From the NCBI GenBank assembly GCA_027324805.1, contig DAHVRZ010000006.1:1-42631 (forward strand): 42,631 nucleotides of DNA, written 5' to 3'. The DNA is from Candidatus Parcubacteria bacterium. Its GTDB lineage: Bacteria; Patescibacteriota; Minisyncoccia; UBA6257; 2-01-FULL-56-20. The position numbers and the translations under genes were made by a program. Shown here one piece after another: positions 23,412-30,969 of the stretch (position 1 is the stretch's first letter; every line of letters begins with the position of its first letter). Under the pieces are notes generated by a model. It was not told the origin of the DNA. It saw only the letters and a list, made by a program, of their open reading frames with translations, and did not search any database.

Positions 23412-25262
23412 ATGTACTATTCTGTGGTGGCGCTTGTGTGCGCCGTGATAGGGATCATTCCCCTGGCGATCTGCCGCAAGCCCATTGCGAGCGTTGTTCA
23501 AGGGACGACCTCTTTCTTTCTGCTTTGGTGGTTCTTCTATCTCGGGACGCCATCGACGATTTGGCCGGTTTTCGGAGCGCTTGGACTATGGGTGTTCATT
23601 CTCTGGATCATCGGCGGGATCGTTTTGGCGATATCCGACGAAAAAGAAACATGGATGTATTTCGTCGCCTGGATCCCGCCGATCTTGATTGCGGCGATCT
23701 ATGTTGTCGGTTTTTTCTTCTTGGGGTCCGAGTTGATAAACACATCGGATTACGAAGGGATGCTTGGCAATGTGGAATCGCGGGTTTGGACGGAGGATAT
23801 CCAGCCGAAGAACCCCGGGCATATGCGCATGGCAACCAAGGAAAACGCGGCATACCTTGCGCAGAAAGCGATCGGACAGGATGGCGCGATCGGTAGCCAG
23901 TTCGAGATCGAAAACGACGAGATCACGCTGCAACTGGTGAACGGCCAGCTGTGGTACGTGGCGCCGCTCGAGTTCCGTGGATATACCACATGGAGTTCGA
24001 ATGGCACCTCGCCGGGCTACGTGATGATCTCGGCCGAGAATCAGGACATGCAGCCGAAACTGGTGAAGTTTCCTGACGGGCAGGGGATGCGATATTCCCC
24101 CTCGGCATTTTTCGGCAACGATCTCGAGAGGCATCTCCGCGAAAACGGCTATCTCGATAAAGGGATCGGGGAGATGAATTTTGAGATTGACGAACATCAC
24201 AAGGCATGGTGGATCGTGACCATCTACAAACCAACCGTCTGGTGGAGCGCAAAAAAAGTTGAAGGTGTTGCGATCGTCGATCCGGCCACCGGCGACAGCA
24301 CGTTCCATCCTCTCGGATCCGTGCCGGATTGGGTGGATCGCGTGGTTCCGGACAGCTATGTCCAGGACTACATCAGGTGGTGGGGTGAATACCGCGACGG
24401 ATGGATGAACAGCTGGTGGGGGAAGAAAAACCTTGTCGCACCGGGCGATACGTCGCTTATCTACGGGAACGACAACCAACCCGAATGGGTGACGGACATC
24501 ACCTCGACCAACGGCAACGACAGTTCCCTCGTCGGCGTCGTGTACACCAACTCGCGTACCGGCAAGTCGGTGTATTATGCCGTCCCCGGCGGAGCGACCA
24601 ACTCGGCGGTGCTTGATGCGGTAAAGAACAATCCGCAGATCAACTACCGCAAGCTTCATGGGTCCGATCCGCAGCTGTACAACGTGGACGGAACCATGGC
24701 CTGTGTCGTGCCGCTCTTCAACGAAAGCTATGCTTTTCAGGGCGTGGCGATCGTGCCGATCGACAACGTTCAGGAGGTCGCGGTGGGTGCGACGCAATAC
24801 GACGCACTGGAACAGTATGAGAAGTTCCTGTCCGACAAAGGCGTGAAGACGGCTTTGGGCGCAGACCGATCCCTCAAAACGATCGAGGGGACGGTGGATC
24901 GCATCAACGCCGACACGACGAGCAGTGGGAACCTCTACTACATCCACATTGCCGGCGTACCCCATCTTTTTACGGGGGGCGTGGGCGATTCTCCGAAGCT
25001 GCCCGTGACGGAGAAGGGCGATAAGGTCAGGATCACCTACTACGATTCCAATCGGGACGTGGTACCGCTCCACGACTTTGACAACCTTTCGTTGCCCCTC
25101 ACGGAAAGCAAGGACCAGGTGAAGGTAAGGGCGGACGTCCAGGCCGCGCGCACCAGCCAGGAAACGTCGGACGATGCACGCACCGTTCGCTCGGAGATCG
25201 ACCATCTGAGCGATCAGCAGATTTTGGAACTGAAACAAAAGGTTCAAAAAAAGAACCAGTAA
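23412..25262 (+). CDS. Large membrane protein with extracytoplasmic domain, unknown function
   Basis: 616 residues. Four hydrophobic helices fill the first 105 positions. A soluble region of about 500 residues follows, rich in Trp and Asp (for example WWGEYRDGWMNSWWGKKNLVAPGDTSLIYG). It appears to contain repeated beta modules and ends in a charged helix (SDQQILELKQKVQKKNQ). I cannot assign a family; large tail domains anchored by four TM helices occur in uncharacterised Firmicutes and CPR proteins. The ATG at 23412 is chosen because a Shine-Dalgarno GGAGGG (23402-23407) stands 4 nt before it; an in-frame ATG at 23370 lacks one. A strong terminator follows. The single promoter and terminator mark it as monocistronic. 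Confidence 0.6.
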   Translation: MYYSVVALVCAVIGIIPLAICRKPIASVVQGTTSFFLLWWFFYLGTPSTIWPVFGALGLWVFILWIIGGIVLAISDEKETWMYFVAWIPPILIAAIYVVGFFFLGSELINTSDYEGMLGNVESRVWTEDIQPKNPGHMRMATKENAAYLAQKAIGQDGAIGSQFEIENDEITLQLVNGQLWYVAPLEFRGYTTWSSNGTSPGYVMISAENQDMQPKLVKFPDGQGMRYSPSAFFGNDLERHLRENGYLDKGIGEMNFEIDEHHKAWWIVTIYKPTVWWSAKKVEGVAIVDPATGDSTFHPLGSVPDWVDRVVPDSYVQDYIRWWGEYRDGWMNSWWGKKNLVAPGDTSLIYGNDNQPEWVTDITSTNGNDSSLVGVVYTNSRTGKSVYYAVPGGATNSAVLDAVKNNPQINYRKLHGSDPQLYNVDGTMACVVPLFNESYAFQGVAIVPIDNVQEVAVGATQYDALEQYEKFLSDKGVKTALGADRSLKTIEGTVDRINADTTSSGNLYYIHIAGVPHLFTGGVGDSPKLPVTEKGDKVRITYYDSNRDVVPLHDFDNLSLPLTESKDQVKVRADVQAARTSQETSDDARTVRSEIDHLSDQQILELKQKVQKKNQ

Positions 25263-25277
25263 GAAAACATCAGGCAG

Positions 25278-25303
25278 GGAAGGAGCAATCCTTCCCTTTT
25301 TTA
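25278..25303. terminator. Terminator between convergent units
   Basis: Perfect 8-bp stem GGGAAGGA (25278-25285) with TCCTTCCC (25290-25297), GCAA tetraloop, T6 run to 25303. Confidence 0.9.
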
Positions 25304-25307
25304 TTGT

Positions 25308-26909
25308 CTATACGAACCCGGGGAAGAAATCGATCTTGATCCGCGAACGGGGGATGCCCATGTGCAAGAGTATCTTTTCGATGGCGGTCGTCATCGCCCG
25401 CGTACCCGAAATATAGAAGGTGCGTTCGTGCCAGTCGGGAACTTCCTGTTTGATGAGGTCGGCAGTGATGCGGCCTTCGTGGAACACGCCGTATGCGGGC
25501 GCGCCTTTTTCGCCCGGATGGCGCATGAATTCCTTTATGGCCGCCCCGCCGCCTTTGCTTTTTCCCGCGCCGTTCCCAGTGATGGCATAGATCGTTTTCA
25601 TGCCGGTCTTTTCCGCCGCTTCATCGAAGACGTCGGCATAGGCGATCTCGTCCGTCGAACGGTTGGAATAGAACAGGACGGCATCGCGCCGTTCGTCGCC
25701 TTGTCTCGCGGTGTCCGTTATGTATTTCACCATGCTGCGGAATGGCGTGATGCCGATGCCGCCGGCGATGAAAACAAGCTTCTCCTGCGTGTCGCGCGGC
25801 AATATGAAATCGCCGGCAAGATGGCCTGCAATGATCGTTTCGCCCGGACGCATGTCACGGAGACGTTTTTTGAACGAGCTTGAAGGATCATAGAATTTCA
25901 CGCCGAGGCGCACCTGGGGCTCTGTCGGTGATGACGCAATCGTAAAGTAGCGCCGGTTGCCGCGTCCGTCGGACTTTTCATGCGCGAGCGTCCATTCGAG
26001 ATATTGGCCCGGTGCGAATTTTATCCGGCGCCCGCCGTCCGTCGCGAACGAGAAGTCATAGATCCCGTCGCCGACCTCTTTCTTTTTGGTGAGCGTAAGC
26101 ACCCGTTTGCCTTTGGGGCTCACCGCAAACGAAAAGATATTGCCGACAAGGAGCGCGAGTTCCGGCGTGGAATAGTATTGACCCAGATGGATGGCGGGGG
26201 AGAAGAGCAGGCCGACGAGCGCGCCGTATTCGATGCGCCACGGCCGCGTAGGCGGCGTGGTGAGCGGCTCCGTGATCATGATCGAGGCAAAAAAGAAGAG
26301 CGGCGTATGGAGCACGGCTTTTTGTACGGTGACAAGGGGGTTGTCCGTCGGATGGGTGAGGATGTCGGAAAGGAACGCGGCGGCAAGGAATGTGAGCGCG
26401 AGATCGAATCGCTGTATTTTACGAACGACAAGGAATCCGCCGGCGATCACAAAAGCCATCAGCGGCAGGTTGCCGCCGACCCACCAGCTTGCCGCCGGGC
26501 CGGAAAGGAGGGCGCTCGCCGCTACCGCGAATGCGGCAGGGTTGAAGATATGCTTTTTGTCGAGTGCGATGATGTATTTGACGCCCATGGCCGCGCCGGC
26601 GGCGGCAATGAGGAAGATGATGTAATTCTGGCTGAGGGGCGGCTGGGGCGAGATGATAAGCGTAAGGATGAGCGATGTGATATATGCCGATTCGCTGTTG
26701 GGATGGGCTCCAAAGAAGGCCGCGAGAATGCCATTTGCCGCCCAGCAGGCGATGAAAAGAAAAACCGCCTCGAAGAGGAGATTGAGCGGATTATAAGGGA
26801 GCCATCCGATTGCGCCGAATATCGCCGCGATCCCTACGAGGATCATGAGGTAATACATCACGAGGCGATACATCGTGATGCGGTTGAGGAAATTATCTAT
26901 ATAGTTCAT
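25308..26909 (-). CDS. NqrB/RnfD-like membrane domain fused to FAD/NAD ferredoxin-reductase domain
   Basis: 533 residues. The N-terminal ~265 form about nine membrane helices of the NqrB/RnfD type (PYNPLNLLFEA..., HIFNPAAFAVA, TPLFFFASIMITEP). The C-terminal half is a ferredoxin-NADP+ reductase fold with the FAD motif RRYFTIASSP, the NAD-phosphate motif IAGGIGITPFRSM and a C-terminal SGTRAMTTAI segment. It should take electrons from NAD(P)H on the cytoplasmic side and pass them across the membrane to an extracytoplasmic flavin. It is the last gene of an operon with ApbE and an FMN-binding protein (9-nt gap to ApbE), which supports this reading. The RnfD/NqrB flavin-attachment threonine cannot be placed with confidence by eye. 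Confidence 0.85.
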   Translation of the reverse strand: MNYIDNFLNRITMYRLVMYYLMILVGIAAIFGAIGWLPYNPLNLLFEAVFLFIACWAANGILAAFFGAHPNSESAYITSLILTLIISPQPPLSQNYIIFLIAAAGAAMGVKYIIALDKKHIFNPAAFAVAASALLSGPAASWWVGGNLPLMAFVIAGGFLVVRKIQRFDLALTFLAAAFLSDILTHPTDNPLVTVQKAVLHTPLFFFASIMITEPLTTPPTRPWRIEYGALVGLLFSPAIHLGQYYSTPELALLVGNIFSFAVSPKGKRVLTLTKKKEVGDGIYDFSFATDGGRRIKFAPGQYLEWTLAHEKSDGRGNRRYFTIASSPTEPQVRLGVKFYDPSSSFKKRLRDMRPGETIIAGHLAGDFILPRDTQEKLVFIAGGIGITPFRSMVKYITDTARQGDERRDAVLFYSNRSTDEIAYADVFDEAAEKTGMKTIYAITGNGAGKSKGGGAAIKEFMRHPGEKGAPAYGVFHEGRITADLIKQEVPDWHERTFYISGTRAMTTAIEKILLHMGIPRSRIKIDFFPGFV

Positions 26910-26918
26910 GGTGGCGGT

Positions 26919-27695
26919 TTAAATATTCGAGATTTGATAGTTGTCCCAACCCGTCGTTTTTGTGGCGATCCTGTTGTTATTGATCATATATCCTTCGAAT
27001 CCCGGCAGCGATTCAATGAATCGTATGCCGTCTTGGCCCATCGCAAATGCGGCGGTTGCGAAGCGGTCCGCCTCATAAACGTTGGGGCCGATCACGGTGA
27101 GCGAGATGATCGCATTCGCCGCTGCACCGGTATGAGGATCGTAAATATGGTCACCGCGGATATATGTGCCCGAGGTTGCAACACCTTCATTGTGGGCGGT
27201 GCTGATAATTTGCACGTTCTCCTGAACGTTCCACGGACTCCTGATGCCCACCGTCCACGGATCGCCGTCCGCATTCCTTCCGTAGGCCTGGATGTCGCCC
27301 CCGGCATCCACATAGAAATCCTCAAAGCCCTCTTTGATGAGGAGCTGGGCCGCATTCCAGATCGCCCAGCCTTTCACGAGGCCGGAGGGATCGTACATGC
27401 CATCGGCCTTTTTGATATCGAAATAGCCGTTGGTCGCGCGTTTCGTTTCTTCGGCGAGCGTGAAGATGAGCTCCATCTCCGGACTCCATTCCTCGCGCGC
27501 GAGGCGGCCGGAATTGATCGCGCTTATCTCGCTCGTTTCTTTATAGGTGCTGAATATCTCGTCGATGTGCGTGAAGTAATCAAACGCTTTCGCGATCGCC
27601 TCCGTGCGCCGCCGCTCGTCGGCACTGCCACCACCGGGCGCGTCGATGATCTCTATGGAGATCGGCATCCCCATCAGTATGCGCGTCTCTTTCAT
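26919..27695 (-). CDS. apbE: FAD:protein FMN transferase (ApbE)
   Basis: 258 residues of an ApbE/flavin transferase fold: MGMPISIEI at the start, FSTYKETSEISAINSG, DPSGLVKGWAIW, YVDAGGDIQAYG, GVATSGTYIRGDHIYDPHTG and ADRFATAAFAMG. The enzyme transfers FMN from FAD to a Ser/Thr of a target protein. Most bacterial ApbE proteins are lipoproteins or exported; this one begins directly with the catalytic domain and has no signal peptide. It is therefore either cytoplasmic or exported unconventionally. It sits between its presumed target (FMN-binding protein, 23 nt upstream) and the NqrB/RnfD-FNR fusion. Confidence 0.93.
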   Translation of the reverse strand: MKETRILMGMPISIEIIDAPGGGSADERRRTEAIAKAFDYFTHIDEIFSTYKETSEISAINSGRLAREEWSPEMELIFTLAEETKRATNGYFDIKKADGMYDPSGLVKGWAIWNAAQLLIKEGFEDFYVDAGGDIQAYGRNADGDPWTVGIRSPWNVQENVQIISTAHNEGVATSGTYIRGDHIYDPHTGAAANAIISLTVIGPNVYEADRFATAAFAMGQDGIRFIESLPGFEGYMINNNRIATKTTGWDNYQISNI

Positions 27696-27718
27696 GGCTT
27701 GATGGTCCGTAATGAAGG

Positions 27719-28201
27719 CTAGTGGGCTTGGGCAAGCGCGGAAGCGAGCGATTGCTGGAATGCCTGGCTCGTCTGCGTGGCGCCGGAAACGATGTTCACG
27801 TTCGCACTCTGCGCGGCGACCGCTTCCTGGGCGAGAACGGGAAGGGATGTCCGGCTCTCGTCGATCGTATGGCCAGGATTGCTCGGGTATTGCGGGAAGG
27901 TGATATTGGAGAGTTTCCCTCCCTGTATGACCGCTATCACCTGGAGCTGTCCGTAGAATGCATCGGCAAGCGAACCGGTATACGTGCCGTCCTTATACTG
28001 TCCCGTACCGGACGAAGAAGCGGAACCGGAGGCCGTACTTCCTCCCGAGGAGGAAGAGGAAGATGTGGACGGCAACGAAGGCAGCGGCGGGATGATGGCC
28101 AGCTGGCCGTTATTTTGGCTGTTGGAGCTGAAGATCGCATATGCGGCGATCACGGCAACCACGATGGCACCGATTATATATTTGGTAATGGATGATTTCA
28201 T
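27719..28201 (-). CDS. Membrane-anchored FMN-binding domain protein
   Basis: 160 residues: one N-terminal signal-anchor helix (8-24), a Ser/Gly-rich linker (45-66), and an FMN-binding domain (PF04205-like) beginning YKDGTYTG. The flavinylation motif SGATQTS is at 139-145; Thr142 is the expected covalent FMN site. This extracytoplasmic domain would accept electrons from the membrane reductase. The start codon is supported by TATAAT (28214-28209) 7 nt upstream. It is the first gene of the three-gene flavinylation operon and diverges from the M13 peptidase gene. Confidence 0.9.
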   Translation of the reverse strand: MKSSITKYIIGAIVVAVIAAYAIFSSNSQNNGQLAIIPPLPSLPSTSSSSSSGGSTASGSASSSGTGQYKDGTYTGSLADAFYGQLQVIAVIQGGKLSNITFPQYPSNPGHTIDESRTSLPVLAQEAVAAQSANVNIVSGATQTSQAFQQSLASALAQAH

Positions 28202-28208
28202 AAGGAGA

Positions 28209-28214
28209 ATTATA
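28209..28214 (-). promoter_or_regulatory. -10 box of the flavinylation operon
   Basis: TATAAT on the minus strand, 7 nt before the ATG at 28201; a weak TTCGTA could be the -35 at 17 nt. Confidence 0.6.
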
Positions 28215-28265
28215 CCAGGCTGTTTTCTTTATACGAAAACGCTCGCATGTTTGGTGCACGTGCCG

Positions 28266-28271
28266 TATAAT
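28266..28271 (+). promoter_or_regulatory. -10 box of the M13 peptidase gene
   Basis: TATAAT ending 7 nt before the ATG at 28279. Together with the minus-strand box at 28214-28209 it forms a divergent leaderless promoter region. Confidence 0.6.
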
Positions 28272-28278
28272 GAGCGCA

Positions 28279-30282
28279 ATGCCGTCACCTCACGCAATAG
28301 ATCCGGCGCTTTTCTCGGAAGACATCAATCCCGCCGACGATTTTTTCAGCTATGTGAATGCAAAGTGGATCGCGGCGAACCCGATCCCGCCGGAGGAATC
28401 CCGCTGGGGCTCTTTTTATGTGCTCCGCGTGGAGGCCGAGCATCATCTTAAAGATATCCTTGAGGAATTATCGAAAAAATCTGACGAAACGCTTGACCCG
28501 ACGGCGCGGAAGGTCAGGGATTTTTACCGAACCGGTATGGATGAGGAGAGGCTCGCGGCGGAAGGCGATGCCCCGCTCAAGCCGCTGCTCGATATGGTCG
28601 CCGGGATAGGCGACATCGGCGGCCTTTCGTCCGCGCTCGGCAAACTCCACCGCGCGGGCATCGGCGCATTCTGGGCGACGGGCGTGGACCAGGACGTGAA
28701 GGCCAGCGAGGTTATGGCGCTCTACCTTTCACAGGGCGGCCTCGGTCTTCCGGATCGTGATTATTATTTGAATGGCGACGAAAAGAGCAAAACGATCCGC
28801 GAAGGATATGCCCGGTTTGCGGAAGGGATCATCGCCGCCGCGCCGTCGGTGGGCGGTCCTTCGGTTCCCGGCGGCGCGCCGATCCCCGCAAAGTTCATCG
28901 ATCTCGAAACGAAGCTCGCTGCGGCGTCCATGACGCGCGTCGAATTGCGCGATATAGAGAAGCAGTACAACAAAATGGCGCCGGAGGAACTCGCCGCGCT
29001 TGCGCCGAAAGTGGATTGGGAGGGGTATTGGGCCGCAGCCGGCATCGCAAAGCCCGCGTACGTGATCGTCTGCCAGCCGAAGTTCATGGAGGAGGTGAAT
29101 CGTATGGTTGTCGAAATGCCGCTGGAGGAGATCAAACAATATCTCCGCTGGCGCATCCTCGATGATCTTGCGAATGTACTCGACGAGAATTTCAGCAAAC
29201 GAACCTTCGAGTTCTACGGCCGTGCGTTCGCCGGCGCGAAAGAAATGAAACCGCGCTGGCGACGCGTCCTCGGTGCGGTGAACGGTTTGCTTGACGAAGC
29301 GCTTGGCAGAATATACGTGGAGCGGCACTTCAGCGAGGATGCGAAGAAGAAGATCGCCGATCTTGTCGGGCATCTTACCGCCGCTTATCGCGCGCGTATC
29401 GAAAAGCTCGATTGGATGAGCGACGAAACAAAAAAGAAGGCGGTCGCCAAGCTCGGTACGGTGACGAAGAAGCTCGGCTATCCGGACAAATGGAAAGACT
29501 ACGGTCTGCTCGAGATCGGTACGGATTCCTACGCCGCGAACTACATGCGGGCGCACGCGTTCGAGTTCGACCGGCAGGTGAAGAAGATCGGCGGCCCGGT
29601 GGACCGCACGGAGTGGCATATGCCGCCGCAGATGGTGAATGCGTACTATAATCCGCCGATGAACGAGATCGTGTTTCCGGCGGCGATCCTTCAGCCCCCG
29701 TTCTTCGATCCGGACGCCGACCTCGGCGCGAACTACGGCGGCATCGGCACCGTGATCGGCCATGAGCTGACGCACGGATTCGACGATCAGGGTTCCTTGT
29801 TCGACCTCAACGGCAATCTTGCGAACTGGTGGACGCCGGAGGATAAGGCGCGCTTCGACGCGAAGACCGCGAAGCTCGCGGAGCAGTATGACCGGTACGA
29901 ACCCCTGCCGGGCCTCCGGCTGAACGGCAAACTCACGCTTGGCGAGAATATCGCCGATCTCGGTGGTCTGGTCATTGCGTACGACGCGCTTCGACTCGCG
30001 CTCGGGGAAGCGGCAAATGAAGCTGCCGCCGCGCAGACGGCAATCGGACCGATCGACGGACTGACGCCCTTCCAGAGATTTTTCATAAATTACGCGATCA
30101 CTGAGCGCGGCGAATATCGCGAGGAAGCGCTCCGTTTACAGGTACAGACCGATCCGCATTCTCCCTCGCGTTTCCGCGTGAACGGGCCGCTCTCGGATAT
30201 GGAGGAATTCTACGAAGCATTCAATGTGAAAGAAGGCAACGCACTTTGGCGTTCGGGGGGGGAGCGCGTGAATATCTGGTAG
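28279..30282 (+). CDS. M13 family (neprilysin/PepO-like) metallopeptidase
   Basis: 667 residues, full length. The N-terminal DDFFSYVNAKWIAANPIPPEESRWGSF and the substrate-binding NAYYNPPMNEIVFPAAILQPPFF are M13 signatures. The zinc site is HELTH (495-499) with the downstream ligand in ENIADLGG, and a final W near the C-terminus is the usual invariant residue. M13 enzymes cleave small peptides. No signal peptide is seen, so this copy is probably cytoplasmic and may help recycle or import-process peptides in an auxotrophic host. The start at 28279 follows the -10 spacing; ATG 28270 overlaps the -10 box. Confidence 0.95.
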   Translation: MPSPHAIDPALFSEDINPADDFFSYVNAKWIAANPIPPEESRWGSFYVLRVEAEHHLKDILEELSKKSDETLDPTARKVRDFYRTGMDEERLAAEGDAPLKPLLDMVAGIGDIGGLSSALGKLHRAGIGAFWATGVDQDVKASEVMALYLSQGGLGLPDRDYYLNGDEKSKTIREGYARFAEGIIAAAPSVGGPSVPGGAPIPAKFIDLETKLAAASMTRVELRDIEKQYNKMAPEELAALAPKVDWEGYWAAAGIAKPAYVIVCQPKFMEEVNRMVVEMPLEEIKQYLRWRILDDLANVLDENFSKRTFEFYGRAFAGAKEMKPRWRRVLGAVNGLLDEALGRIYVERHFSEDAKKKIADLVGHLTAAYRARIEKLDWMSDETKKKAVAKLGTVTKKLGYPDKWKDYGLLEIGTDSYAANYMRAHAFEFDRQVKKIGGPVDRTEWHMPPQMVNAYYNPPMNEIVFPAAILQPPFFDPDADLGANYGGIGTVIGHELTHGFDDQGSLFDLNGNLANWWTPEDKARFDAKTAKLAEQYDRYEPLPGLRLNGKLTLGENIADLGGLVIAYDALRLALGEAANEAAAAQTAIGPIDGLTPFQRFFINYAITERGEYREEALRLQVQTDPHSPSRFRVNGPLSDMEEFYEAFNVKEGNALWRSGGERVNIW

Positions 30283-30285
30283 AAT
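30277..30285 (+). promoter_or_regulatory. Extended -10 at the M13 stop codon
   Basis: TGG-TAGAAT (30277-30285) includes the stop codon of the M13 gene; the GTG at 30292 follows after 6 nt. Confidence 0.6.
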
Positions 30286-30291
30286 GGAACG

Positions 30292-30906
30292 GTGAGGCTG
30301 ATCAGACCTGTTGGAAAGACCGAAGTGAAGAGGGCCTTTATCGTTGCCCAATATATCCGCAAGCGCAGAGACGGGCGATATTTGAAAACGCTTTCCGAGA
30401 AAGAGTTTGCCCGAAAACTTGCCGCGGCAAAAAAGTATGCGAAAGGGTTCGATGACGCGAAATTGGATCGCGCGATAGGGAAAGAGGACGCTACACGCCG
30501 CGACGATTATAATGCCGTTCGGTGGTATCTTGGAACGGTGAAGATGAGAGAGGTTGGAGTGTGGAATGGGGCCGGTGGCCTGCCGTTCTTATGGACAAAA
30601 GGTTCCCTGGAAGAGACCGGCAAGAAAGTCGCGCGCGCTCTCAATGCGGATCCGGGCGTTTTGAAGAGCAGGGCGAGGCGGGCGATCCTTGGTATTTTGA
30701 AAACATCGTTCCGTGCCGTGCAGGAAGAAAAATATCTCCTTCCGATCGTTTTGCCGGGAGGGTTCAGAAAGTCCTGCCGGAAGGGATCGAAGATATTCAG
30801 AGGCGATGTCGATGACGGTTGTATGCGGTCGATAGCGCTTGCGGTGGCCGGACAAAAGACGATGAGGGTCTATATGGGAATAAGGAAGAAAAAGAGCGGA
30901 AAATAA
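30292..30906 (+). CDS. Basic orphan protein, GTG start
   Basis: 204 residues with a high Lys/Arg content (GKTEVKRAFIVAQYIRKRRDGRYLKTLS, KKYAKGFDDAKLDRAIGKEDATRRDDY). No signal peptide or membrane helix, and no recognised family. The charge suggests nucleic-acid binding. GTG at 30292 is accepted because an extended -10 box stands exactly 6 nt before it, the spacing seen at other leaderless genes in this window. It starts 9 nt after the M13 stop and ends just before the gyrB promoter, which overlaps its last codons and stop. Confidence 0.6.
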   Translation: MRLIRPVGKTEVKRAFIVAQYIRKRRDGRYLKTLSEKEFARKLAAAKKYAKGFDDAKLDRAIGKEDATRRDDYNAVRWYLGTVKMREVGVWNGAGGLPFLWTKGSLEETGKKVARALNADPGVLKSRARRAILGILKTSFRAVQEEKYLLPIVLPGGFRKSCRKGSKIFRGDVDDGCMRSIALAVAGQKTMRVYMGIRKKKSGK

Positions 30907-30935
30907 TTGGTTTTTGGCATAAAATATGCTAAAAT
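30907..30935 (+). promoter_or_regulatory. gyrB promoter
   Basis: TTGGTT (30907-30912), a 17-nt spacer and an extended TGC-TAAAAT (30927-30935). The nearby sequence GGCATA...TATGC...GGCATA may be an operator. The start codon is 34 nt downstream. Confidence 0.65.
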
Positions 30936-30969
30936 TGGCATATTGGAGGCAAACGAAAAACCCACGAAT

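Noticed and set aside
23586-25247. 553-residue open frame antisense to the large membrane protein gene
   Set aside because: It mirrors the codon structure of the plus-strand gene, is Arg/His-rich with no domain, and has no promoter or start signal.
25980-27722. 580-residue plus-strand frame across the NqrB/RnfD-FNR and ApbE genes
   Set aside because: It crosses two certain minus-strand genes and their gap; composition is antisense-like.
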